The notes under the pieces were generated by a model. It saw only the letters and a program-made list of their open reading frames with translations, was not told the origin of the DNA and searched no databases. The translations under genes and the position numbers were made by a program. Source: Harmothoe impar (lineage: Eukaryota; Annelida; Polychaeta; Phyllodocida; Polynoidae). Taken from it: a DNA stretch of 64,000 bases. The DNA is taken from the NCBI GenBank assembly GCA_947462335.1, contig OX381709.1, positions 39,240,904 to 39,304,903 of the forward strand, in the 5' to 3' direction. Position 1 is the first letter of the stretch; every line of letters starts with the position of its first letter. Shown piece by piece: positions 38,629 to 49,628 of the stretch.

Positions 38629-38752
38629 GAAGGGGAGGGCAAGTGGTTGTCGTTGGACTCTGAGCTAATCATGCGGAACGGGGAGGTGATCGGCACGCAG
38701 ACTCCAACAGGCCACAGTGTGCTCATCGATGCTCGATTCGAACTGCCCTATG
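38629..38752 (+). CDS. unc13: UNC13 exon: C-terminal half of the C2A domain
   Basis: It encodes EGEGKWLSLDSELIMRNGEV, then IGTQTPTGHSVLIDARFELP, then Y and the first base of a codon. It follows the previous exon in phase 0 and corresponds to the family's 'EGxGxWLxLDSxxxMxxxExxGTxxPTxHxxLxDxRFELP' stretch, which closes C2A. The acceptor is TATTTACAG and the donor G|GTGAGT at 38753. It leaves in phase 1, so the next coding exon must supply two bases. Both the following full exon (42683) and the candidate microexon (39770) fit this. Confidence 0.96.
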
Positions 38753-41700
38753 GTGAGTGACTCTTATCTGCTCAATAAGTAGGTGATGTATAGAGTAGAT
38801 AATACGGCATTTCGGAACTATTGAGGTCAATTTGGGAGCATGTTTAAAGTGAAAAGTGAAATAATGATCTGCCTGTGCATGTGTCCAATGTACAAGAAAA
38901 CATACCATTGATATCAGTATTGTTGTCCGATTAACCTGGTGTTGCACCGTTTTGTGAAAAGAAAGTAATGGTTTAGTGTCTCGGGTCTCGCAGGGCCTAT
39001 CTTAATTTCGTGATTTGGTGAGATGGTACAACGTGTTCAGAACTGGTCAAGAAGAACTTTACTGTTTGTAACGATAGCGTGTTTGCATGAGAGCGGTTTG
39101 TGACAATGGCATGATAGAAAAAATAATGCTAATATTGTGATATCCTTGAATGGTGTGTATTTATTGAAACATAGTGTATGGCATAACCTAATAGCCACAT
39201 TAATCTCCAGTAACTATTTACTAGTTTTAATACATTGAGATCTAAAGAACTATGTTTAGGTGTGACACACTGTTTCTGAAGTCCTGGCAAACATTGTAGA
39301 GCTCAGGGGTATTACAGTGGCGTTATGTACCAGTTCAGAAGCTTCAATACCCTTCGGCCAGGACATAGCAGTGATGGCAAAGCTGCTGACTGTCTGGTCA
39401 AAACTTAGTGAGCCATCCGACTTTTCCTTGCGAACTTAAATATTCACAGCATGCCGTTTTATATCTGAGAAAAATAAGTAATAATCCCTCAGCTTAACCA
39501 GCTAATAACAATAACGTCCCCAGTTTGGGCTAGGGGAATTTGATGACATGTGTGTTGCTTTAGAGATACGTTGATACCATGTGCATGGCTTTTTGTAGGT
39601 GTAAAACCAGACAGTAATGAAAGTTAATGATAATTCTTTACCCAAATTATGTTGTAGAGCTTTTACATTAACCATCCCTGCTTTTAGATCATTCGCCCGA
39701 TCTCCCTCTTTATTATTATTATTACAATTGCCTGTGGTTGTGTCTGACTTGTTCTGTCTCTGCTGATAGGTCAATCCGGACCAAGAGGTAGGTGAAGGCA
39801 CTCCAGTGTCGCAGGCCTTAGACCCATAATGTATACAATATCAGTTAGAGCCTTATCATGTACTATTCAATGGATGCTGCCTGCCTTCACCCCTACCTAC
39901 CCATCCCCTCTCACATATCCCTGACCGTACTACATCCATCGATGATAATGATGCTCGGGGGATGCTCGTCATTGTGCTTGGAGTTGCTCGAGCGGCTCAT
40001 GCATTTCCATACCTACAACCACTAACCAAACCACTAACCACAGGCACTGCCATATAAATATGCATACAGGTTTATATATTGTTTTACACATTTTGCAAGG
40101 AAAATATAATGTTAGCTTTGTAGCATCATGTATTCACCTACAACGTAATTCCAGGGTTGCTATGCCATTTCTAGGCGATTTTTCCCTGAAGGAAAACATT
40201 ACTCCCCCCGATCAAAAAAAAACTATAATGAAAAAAGAAAGAAGAAAATAAAGAAGGGAGGAAAACAAACCTTAGGAATGTTGACATTGCCCTGGTGAGG
40301 TGTATGGAAGTGGTTGGTTGGTTGGAGGCGTTTTAAGACACCAGGACGGTGCTAATGGTCCCTACACACTGAATACTTAAGTCACCATTTTGATTAGCTA
40401 CTGACTGTACATAGCTGACTGGCTGCTCATGTCTACACGCCTAGCTATAGCAGGGCTGGGCATGATAGAATTAACCATCATTGCCATCTACCTAACATGC
40501 CATCTAATAATGCTGGCAGTTTGTTGTTCTGTTTGTATGTTTGTCTGATATGGTTTGACATCAATCTCAATCAGAATCTTATGATGTCAGGAGAACCTAA
40601 CCTGGGGATATTCTGGATGGGCTTGCTGAAAAGGTCATATATAACTTGTTATCTATATGACCTGTATAACTAGCTATTTCAGCATTTACCCAAGGGGAGG
40701 TTTGTTCTTTATTCCACCCTATCAACTTGTCTTGTCTGTTCAGCAGAAACTTTTCACGAAAGAAGCTTGTTGCACACTACCATAAGGTCTCCTTAGTATT
40801 TAAGAAAAAGACGACCTACAATTGGAATATTATACATAATGTGGTTTTGCATATCTTATACAATTTGAACAGACAAAACATGTCATGGGTGGAATAAACC
40901 TCTTTATAGTTTAAATACAGCACAATGTCTTCTTATGGCTTCATATTAGTCAATGTTACAATGGCACAGGCGTTTCTTCATAGCCTAGGTCGCATATATA
41001 GATGCGACAGAATGTTGCTCTCAGAGATGAACACAGTTTAGAGCTAGTTTGTGCACCCTCTCTCTTGTTCCTCGCCACACAGCCGCCCCCTCTGGAGAGA
41101 ATACCGAGAACTAACTACAGGATCGACGAGTTGTGATTCTTCAGCTGGAGAGACCTTCATGAATACCTTGCCTTTCAGTGCGTCAATATGCAGGGATATA
41201 AACCAACTGTTCTTACCCGTAGCTCAAATCTCTTCTGATAATGAAAAAAATGAATCAATTAGGCTGAAATAGTGCACATGTAATAACAATTAAATAAAAG
41301 GGATTACTGTAAATTTCCTTAAATACTCGCATTGAGCCACTCTGATGTTTATTTTATTCTGATTTGAGCTCCTTTTCTACAGTGTGAAATAGCACATGTA
41401 ATTTCCCACGTGCATTTGTTTAACCAAACACGACCTCAATTCATATACTTTCTTACAATTTCATCATCGGAAAACATCAGTATACCTAGTACGCACATTA
41501 ATCTGGCATACCATATGCCACATATATATACCTGAGCGGTTCTAGGGACTGGGGCACATTTTAAAAACAATGGCATTCATGCTTGGAACTAGAAAGTCAA
41601 CTCCCCTCTCACACCTCACTTCTTGGCCATCCTTTGTGATAACGGTTCACATGGTGGGAAATTGTCCACCCCACCTTCTAGATCCAGCTGACACGTGGCT

Positions 41701-42682
41701 GGTCGCTGTGTAGTGGGGCCCTGTGAGGGCACTGACCACAACCAACCTCCCTGGCTGGCCACTCTCACCCACCTTTTAACGTTTAAAAGTCCCCCCTCAG
41801 CAGCTGGTCCCCTACTTAGCGCAGTTAGGCCTCCATATGTGTTTATCCCGGCTCCTTTTCCTGGCTGGCCTTTCTTCCACAGCAGACTCAAATTTCTTTT
41901 ATTTCTGACTTGCTTCGTGGTACTAATTATTCAGGCTCCTTTTACTTTCTCGTTAAAAGTCAAGAACTATTGATTAAATTACGCCAAGACAGCCTTGCTG
42001 ATATTGGTGGTAAATGTAACAAAGTCATGGCTGGATATGATCATCATTTTTCGAAGGTTTAGATATTGTCCTAATTAAACTAAAATATGGATTGAATCTA
42101 CTTACGTAAGCAAATTAATACCGAGGCAGTTGCCATTAAAATAATTGCACCAAGTTTGGTATGTAATACTATCATAATGTTTTCTACATGCTCCTTATGC
42201 TGGAATTCCCCATACACTCAGTAATTAACCTCAAGTAATGCTTAACTAACAAACATCTGGGTGCCGCACGAAGCATTCGTGATGCTCTTCTTTACTAGTG
42301 GGAATGTTGTTGTCATGAGCGATAATAGAGGAATTTCAGGTACAGACATTATGACATCTCTGGCTGGTGTCAGTCTGCATGAACACAGACTGCAGGTATC
42401 AGCGAGCTGCTCCTGGGCAGGTCAGAGAGCTGCTCACTCTCCCTCCTCTAGTAGTGCTGGCTGCTGCTTGAGCCATTTAGGTCAAGCCACTCTCTCACAA
42501 ACACACTAACACCCACAAAGACACACACACTAAGATTAAGAACCCAGAACACCACCAGCCTCTTTAACCAACAACAACAACAGCTACAACACACAGAGCA
42601 GCTCATCCCAACAAACCATGGGATAGACTCGGAGTAACTCAACACCAACCTCATTGTTGTCTTATCTCTCCTCACCTTACAG
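38753..42682 (+). other. unc13: UNC13 intron, 3.9 kb
   Basis: Apart from the possible 18-base microexon at 39770 I recognise nothing coding. A cluster of GAGCWGCTC palindromes begins at its 3' end (42404, 42427, 42596). Short A/G-rich low-complexity sequence lies at 40206-40265. No mobile-element copy was identified. Confidence 0.7.
39770..39787 (+). CDS. unc13: possible 18-base in-frame microexon of UNC13
   Basis: A tract TGACTTGTTCTGTCTCTGC ends in TGATAG and is followed by 18 bases and then the good donor GAG|GTAGGT. If spliced between the exons at 38629 and 42683 (both phase 1), it adds exactly six residues, GQSGPR, right after ...FELPY and before DLPESE. The frame is kept, as for neuronal microexons. 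The acceptor and donor are real consensus matches, but an 18-base insert with good flanks can arise by chance in a 3.9-kb intron. No transcript evidence is available. Confidence 0.4.
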
Positions 42683-42841
42683 ACCTACCCGAGTCGGAGG
42701 CTGTTGAACTACAGAACAAGCTGGAGGTGCTCAATAACATCATGGACCAGGAGGTAAGTCAGGAGGGGAGCTGCTCCTGTGTGGGTGTCCCTTAAGGCAG
42801 CCTGCAGACAAGTGCTCCTCCAGGGGGGACCAGAGCTGCTC
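42404..42841. other. cluster of five GAGCWGCTC palindromes around an UNC13 exon
   Basis: Exact copies lie at 42404, 42427, 42596, 42768 and 42833, on both sides of the exon at 42683-42753. The one at 42768 lies 15 bases after the exon's end. The same 9-mer is dispersed through the window; this is one of its two densest clusters. A protein-binding or splicing role is possible but not shown. Confidence 0.7.
42683..42753 (+). CDS. unc13: UNC13 exon: segment just after C2A
   Basis: With the single base left by the previous exon it encodes DLPESEAVELQNKLEVLNNI, then MDQE. This corresponds to the family's 'DIPEEEARYWxxKLExLNxxxDQ' helix-forming segment that follows C2A. The acceptor is CTCACCTTACAG and the donor GAG|GTAAGT at 42754. 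It enters in phase 1 and leaves on a codon boundary. Position 2-3 of the motif and the LEVLNN core are the strongest matches. Confidence 0.93.
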
Positions 42842-43269
42842 ACTGTGTACCTCCATGGGGTCAGTGGGTTTGGTTAGTGTGACTAAGTGTTGCAGACAGA
42901 CTTCTTATTATGTAGGTAAGATAAGCATGCTGTGGATTAATTTAAAGAAGAAGATATGTTGAAACACAAAAAGTGCTGAGATCGGCACATTTTGGATGAT
43001 GCCAGATTGAATAAGATATGAAAGTAGATTTTTTATAAGGATTTAGTTACACAGTAGTTACACCTGTTGACTAGCCCTTGGAAAAATGCATTTCATGACA
43101 GGTATCATACCTATCGTGTAACAAGCGCACAGGTAACGTATGTTATAGCATTTCATGCATATATAGGCTTAGTACAATGTAATATGTAATATGATACCCA
43201 CCAGGTTGCACACAACTTTCCAGTTGTTATCTGTATTTGCTATAACTTGTTTTTGTCTTATCTTTACAG

Positions 43270-43303
43270 CAGATCATGACAATGAAAGACCCACAGAGAC
43301 GAG
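43270..43303 (+). CDS. unc13: UNC13 short exon, 34 bases
   Basis: It encodes QIMTMKDPQRR plus one base. The acceptor is TTATCTTTACAG with a second AG three bases on (CAG|CAG), a NAGNAG tandem acceptor. The alternative start at 43273 would drop the Gln. The donor G|GTACAT at 43304 is weaker than its neighbours. The exon length is not a multiple of three (phase 0 in, phase 1 out), and the next exon needs phase 1. It must therefore be included for the frame to continue, which supports its reality despite its small size. Confidence 0.78.
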
Positions 43304-45755
43304 GTACATATTCACAATGTGAGTAGTTTGTCACCGAATCTGTTGAATCAGCAGGTCTGTTTGACACGACAAACCGTTGAATTTAATTCTCATCTGACTT
43401 GCTTTCCACACTAGTTCCAACCCAAAAGCCCCACTCAAATCTGTACCTTCACATATTACCTATTTTCTGATGCGGAACATGATGAGTACGCATAGTAGGA
43501 CATTATTGTTTTCTAGGTTGTAAATTTCGATTTAATTTAAAATATGAAAGAAAATAGAATAGATTGAAATTGCCATAGATCCGCGTTGGTAGTTTTGTTA
43601 GATTATTCGGTTACAAAATATTGTTGGAGTTGGTTTGGGGTTGCCCAATCCTTCACTTAGGGTAGTCCAATTTGTAGGATATTTCAGTGACCATACGGCG
43701 TGTTCAGACACAATTATGATGGAATTCCTATTTTAAAAAAGTGCTGGTTAACATAACGATGTCCCAAACACTAGGGAGTCATTCTATTATTAGACCGTCT
43801 CTGTGTTCCTGGTTACCACAGAGCTGTGTGCTGATTTGAGCCTATGAGAGCACAGCATGAGGGACCCAGCGAAACGTTCTCTTATATTTAGTAATAGTAC
43901 ATATTGTATATACTTCGAGAATTAGACGTACTTATCAATTACTATTTTAAGGGATGGGAGGTCAAATGAAATATCTCAAGTCAAGTCTCTTGATTGATTG
44001 GAGAATTTAGCAGTATTGAACCATGCAATTGGGAAGCTCATTATTAACATGTATCCCCCTATCTTACACGTCTCCCCCACTTGATTTGACAAGGTGAGAA
44101 TTGTTTTGCTTTGTTCACTGTAATACCTAGATATTGTTGAATATATCGCCGTCTGTATTGGCACGCCTACCTAGCTCCAATGTAGAGACAGTGCCTGCTT
44201 TTGATATGCGTCTGAGAAATATTTTGTAACCTTTCTATTTCTTTTCTTCTGGTGCTAGGCTGAATCCTAGTTGTAAACATCAGTCACATAGTTGTTCACA
44301 TAGCTGCGTGGTGATGTGTGTATTTATATAGTGCCAGTCGTTAGTACTGAGTATCAACAGTATACATTGCTTTACATTCACAGAACAGTTGCCTCAGAAC
44401 ACAATGTTGTGTCTCTTGCATGTTGAGGTATGACCTCACACAGTGGTAGATACGTTCAGTAGGAGAATGGTAGTAGAAAGCAAACCATTTTCACCTGTTG
44501 TGACTTTTGTCCCTTTTAGAAAATATAAAAGCACCACACAAGAAGAATAGGAATAACATATTCGAATATGGGCCTATACTAGTATGTTACTTGTATAGGC
44601 GTAGTACACACGGCATAGTTTATTAGTTGCACAGGTCGATTTCTCATAATTATATCTCAGATAATCGCATTTGCTATAATGTTAGAGAGAATAGAACACC
44701 ATCTATGTATAGGGCATTTACTGCTGGCATCATTCTGCAGTAGACGCGACTCCAAGTTTAGAATGTATGTGGCATATATGTACATGACCATGCAGGCTCC
44801 CTTGTGCTGTAGCTAGACGTATAGGCTATATACTTTGTACTTATTACTAATTTACAATACCACTAATCAGCTAATGCCACCTATGCTAAAAACGAAGCTA
44901 GAAACAAGAAGACACGCTTCAGGACTACCACACTATCTATGGTGTACATGTGTAGTATTGGAATAGGGAATTATGTACAATAACCATGATTCAGAAAGAA
45001 ATTCCTTAAGGGCCTCACATTACATTTTGCGCAATAGACTCCCCAGGGCAGCAATTATGACCAAAGACACAGTATGTCAAAGCACGATGCGGAACTTAAA
45101 GGTTTGAGTAGCAGTCATCATTAGCTTGGTGTTCTTGTTACTTTGGGTCAAAAGCTGATATTGCTTTGCGAAGAGCTTCAGCCCTAGCCGCGTATTGTAG
45201 CACACAGCAAGGTTCCCATACCAGACTGCCCGATGTTGCCATACTATAACAGACACGCACTACTCACATTGACTAGTATATTATAATGTGGTTTGCAAAT
45301 ACAGCTCAACCAAGGCAACCCGAACTCAATCCAACGTACTATTCATTCCAGCAGCAATGTATGGCTGATTGCAGTAGATTCAAGTTTGTTTCATCATGAG
45401 ATCAAAAGCATACTATTACTATTGCCTACTATCCTTTTCCATAACTCCCCACAGCTGACAAACTATAACACTACCCTAGCTTACAGTATGTGCCCTAAAT
45501 AAGAGATAGTATAGGGTCAGGACAATACACTAGCTGTGATTGCCTTGCCCTGTAGATGCCAATTTGGGTCGAGCTTCAAACCCTATGTCAATGTATGCCA
45601 CTTGGTAGCACCACATGCAATTCATACATGTTGCCACCTGCTGGCTACATACCTGATAACACACTAGTCAGGGGGTGGGTCGTAACACAGGTAATTCAGG
45701 GCTGCAGTCAGGCACCATGCCGATCCTACGGGGCTGACACACTCCCAAAGTATCA

Positions 45756-45822
45756 GCATGATGTATTAATGCCCTGGTAGGTCTTTAAATATAGTCGCCA
45801 GGGCTACAATAATGCATCATGC
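45756..45822. repeat. hairpin-forming inverted repeat
   Basis: The left arm GCATGATGTATTAATGCCCT is followed by GG. The right arm's reverse complement is GCATGATGCATTATTGTAGC plus CCTGG. The arms are about 22-25 bases with a loop near 45778-45797. Some words (GCATTATGC-like, GCC) recall family-B ends, so it may be a deleted family-B copy. Confidence 0.6.
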
Positions 45823-46583
45823 CGCCCAAGGACATGAATAAGGGGCACGATGTGACAAGGGTACATAGAATGATGCAAAGTAGACAATGAGAAGAGGTTA
45901 GGCCAAAAGCGGATACATGTACAATACTGTACCCACTTCACAGCAGGAGTGACTTTGTCCAATTAGCTGTCAGGGTGTCAATATGTTCAGCCACCCAGCA
46001 AAGTGCTGCTCCTCACACAAAGATAACAAATGGCGAGCTCATTGCTGTTGCCTAGGCCACAGCAGAGCCCTCTGATAACAACTACCACCCCAGATAAGTA
46101 CCGTGTTGTCAGGCGGAAGAAACCCCACCATTAACCAGTCTCCTGTAGACCTGTTATCTCTTCGACCACATGGGTCGGATAGGAGCAAGGCACACCTGTT
46201 GGCTTCCTGTCATGTTGTTACATGAAGAGATGAAAACAAAGCCAAGCGGACCAAGAGCATGCCTTGGTGTCCAATGTATCACGGTATTGCTGTGGAACAT
46301 GCTAACTAAACTATAGATCATTTTGCTCTTGGGCCTTAGTAGACCTACAACCTGCCTTCCATTGTGTTTGACACGTTGGCTTAGTGGAATTGATGTTGTT
46401 TTCCAATTAATTGCAAGGTAGTACTGGATAAAATAATGATTTCAGATAGCAAGCTGTGTAATCAGTTCTCAGATAAGCAGTGGTAGTCCCGCCTATCTAT
46501 CAAGACCTCGTCCATCACGTAGTGCGCACTCAGCAGGCTTGTTCTTCTCTTAAGGCCGTCATCAGTCACTTACCTCACAGAGT

Positions 46584-46968
46584 GAGCAGCTCGGCAACTA
46601 CGCTCATTGGTGGGAGCAGCTCAGTGGGGGCAGCTCTGGGCGGGGGGAGAGCTCTCTGATACTTGATAATGTCTGCATAGCAGGGTAATAGTGGGCTGTT
46701 GATTACTATGTTTCTCTAGATATCCCCGCTGGACATCCCCGAGTCCATCTGCTCATTGGTGGCAGTAAATCAAAGGTTATGAGCAGCTCAGAGGGTACAG
46801 GACAGAAGCACCGGCGTCCTCTATGGGCAGCTATTGAGGTGGGGTAAGAGGGTGGTGATTAGCTTGCTCTATTATCCAGGACGTGGGGGAGGCTGACACC
46901 AGTGGCACAAGTGGAGGAGCAGACCTGAGCAGCTACATTATTCTCATTGTATGCTTTGTGAGCTGCTC
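46584..46968. other. cluster of four GAGCWGCTC palindromes
   Basis: Exact copies lie at 46584, 46614, 46781 and 46960; a one-mismatch copy GAGCAGCTA is at 46926. Two share upstream text (GCTCATTGGTGG), which suggests local duplication of a larger unit for that pair. The region has balanced base composition and no ORF of note, so an intronic regulatory element is conceivable. Confidence 0.65.
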
Positions 46969-48133
46969 GCTGGTCTATTGACCCAAGTCTGGTATGACAT
47001 CTAGACTGGTGTCTAGACAGTGGGGACAGACACAGATTGTTGGGAGACAGATTATACTGGATATACTATTTGTACGCTGGGGGAACTGTTGGCTGTAATA
47101 ATTGGTCCACCAGTGGTGTTTCCCACCACTGCCTACCACACCGCACTGTCCTGGAATATGCTTACCAACAGTTCTGTTCGCAAGATGCCTGGGTAAAGGC
47201 CAATATTGTTGGGGTCTGGGCTGTCTCTGCTTATTTTTCAATATGAGTAGGACTGAGTGCAAGAGCAGGTCGTTCTTGATTAAATCGAGTCGATTATTAT
47301 ACGCAGGCAGCTACCCCTCAATCTGTCCCGTGAATTATTTCGAGATAACTCTCTAAGACAACAGCTAATGATGAGTTCAAGGCTTTTGAATTACTTTTCA
47401 ACCAGAACATGTAGAATTTATAAAGATGGACTACGATTTCAAATTCAGTGATGAACATCGTATGTTTCCTGAAATTCAAGGACTTTCATATTGCAAAACC
47501 TTATGATTACCTTTATCTAGAAGACTTTTATTCAGGGGTCTCCAATCAAGGGGGTTCAAATCGTCTTTAAATTGGTCACTTCCATCCATGGAAATGATAT
47601 CTAACCATTCTAACAAATTATAACAAGAAATATATCCTCCACCCATTAATGGCCTCAGTTATGCTGACACACAATGACCCAAGCGTGGGCGTGGAATTTC
47701 AAATTTGTTCCCTGCCCTTTTATTTTCTTATATCACGTTGCCCCCGTAATTTTCTGATACCTTTTTGTCGGCTTCATTTTGCTCGGCTGCCATTATCATT
47801 AAGGCCAGGTAGACCTTATGCCTGGCGGAACTGCCGGCTTGGTGAGCGGTTAAACATTTGCGTCGTGCTCCTCACCACTGGGCTGCAGACAGAAAATGGC
47901 TGCTGCTGTGGGAGTGGCATTAAAGAGGAGTTTAATTATAGAGCCGCGTCTGCCCAGGTACCGCAGACCCGGCCCAAGGCTAATAGACGCGGCTCCCATT
48001 CCTTTTATCATTCTCCAGGGCCATCTAATATGTCTGATCCTCCTCCTCCTCCTGGGTGGCATTCCTCAGCATCAACCATAAGGAGTAGCGCATACAAAGC
48101 TATGTGTTTATCTAAGTAAAAGGATCAGGGGTT

Positions 48134-48370
48134 GGATAGTTGGGCCGCATAGCTCTTTAATGTGTTGCGCCCTTTATCGTCATGATGCAAGAATGTTTCC
48201 CTGACGAATCTACTCGTCAATACCAATACCAATACCTCGGCAGTATATTGACCCAAGAGGATTGACATAAAGCTTGAAGGTAGAATTGTCGAGTTACTCG
48301 TTAGGGCTGCATTCATGCACCATGTTGATAAGGGCATAATACATCAAAGCACTATGCTGCCCTTTAACGG
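48134..48370. mobile_element. MITE-like element, family B, copy 4
   Basis: The left end has GGGCCGCATAGCTCTTTAAT then GTGTTGCGCCC. The right end's reverse complement has TTAAAGGGCAGCATAGTGCT then TTGATGTATTATGCCC. The core GAGTTACTCG followed by GGCTGCATTCATGCA matches copy 1. It is the best-preserved copy alongside copy 1. No ORF. Confidence 0.7.
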
Positions 48371-49165
48371 ATAGCATACCTGTATGAAAGCTGAGCTAGA
48401 TATTGCCATATCTTTAACCAATATAAGTAAGGTATTTACGATGTGGAAATTACACTGCTATCAACAGATCAATTAGACAGGTAATAAAACAGATTCAGTC
48501 ACTGTAAGCATACAAATTCACTGATAGGGAAAAATGAAGTCGAAAGTTGTATACATTGCATATTAGCAAATCACAGTCAATGTGGAACTATCGGCGCCTA
48601 TCTACATTTGTCGATAACCATATATACATGTATGACACAATTATTATAATCAAAGACTAGATTATCTGGGAGTTACTTAGTTACTCTTTGATCGATGTTG
48701 TTCACGCAACGAGAACACATGCATGACCACGGTGGCATGACCACGGAGCTGCTCACGGCATGGGGCGAGCTGCTCACGCTGGTTGTGTAGTTTAGTCACC
48801 AGCCAGTATACCACATAGAAGTGTCTATGTCAGGCCTTATGTTGTCCTAATGTCTTTGTGTGAATAGTAACTCTAGTTCATTAAATATATAAGTTTTTGA
48901 GAATCTGACACCCCCTTTTGATGAGTTGACAAAGCTATTTTTGTTACAACGCATTCTGTAGATATATGTACTATATTAGTCTAGAGCATGGTGCATAAAA
49001 GATGAACCTATCAAAGATATGTGTATGATACGTCCTTCTATCATTTTTTTAAAACGATAGATAATGAAACTTATGTGAATCAAAACTACCCCCCTACCCC
49101 CCCCTCCCACACGTGTTTTAATTGAGCCACATAGCTAACTTTGAACCTACTTTGCCGCTTTGCAG

Positions 49166-49628
49166 CAGGGATGTCGGAGGACAGCGACTACACCAGTGAC
49201 ATCAACTACCCCCTCCAGCACCAGCATAACAGTTCAGCACACCAGTTCCGCAGTGAACACCCCTACCCACATCGGCGCGAAGACAGCCACGAGAGCCAGC
49301 ATACGCACGACCCACACGACTACTACCACGGCGGTGGTGGTCCCCGGGGAGGCGGCGGGGGAGGCGGGGGATATACCGGGAACCACAGAGGTGGCGGCGG
49401 CGGCAACTTTTACCAGGACTCGTTCGACAGGAGCGGCTCCTTTGACCATGACCCTCACGACACGGACTATCCGGACAGAGGGTACGACCACCCGGGGGGC
49501 GGGCACCGGGACTACTATCCGCCGTACACGGAGAACCCTTACCATACCGGGCGGAGTGACACAGACTCTGAACCCCTCTACTATAACAGTAGGCCTATCT
49601 CTAGACCACAGTCTTTCCTTCATGATAG
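49166..49628 (+). CDS. unc13: UNC13 exon: conserved DSDYTSD block and His/Gly-rich linker
   Basis: It encodes (A)GMSEDSDYTSDINYPLQ, then HQHNSSAHQFRSEHPYPHRR, a His/Asp-rich stretch, a run of Gly (residues about 63-90), then Asp/Tyr-rich text ending near SRPQSFLHD and two bases of the next codon. The DSDYTSD...NSSAHQF part is a block I know from invertebrate UNC13 proteins; the Gly-rich part looks species-specific and disordered. The acceptor is tandem (TTTGCAG|CAG|GG): using 49166 or 49169 adds or removes one Ala codon, and both keep the frame. The donor is AG|GTGAGT at 49629, leaving in phase 2. Confidence 0.92.

Larger units (their letters stand above)
43304..49165 (+). other. unc13: UNC13 intron, 5.9 kb
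   Basis: The largest intron in the window. It holds a hairpin-forming inverted repeat at 45756-45822, a dense cluster of GAGCWGCTC palindromes at 46584-46968 with two more at 48746 and 48767, and a family-B element at about 48134-48370. A 156-codon open frame at 47649-48119 has no recognisable protein signature. Confidence 0.7.

Noticed and set aside
47649..48119. 156-codon + strand ORF inside the large UNC13 intron
   Set aside because: No protein signature, no acceptor/donor pair that fits the phase-1 junction, and it would interrupt the well-matched join of 43303 to 49166.
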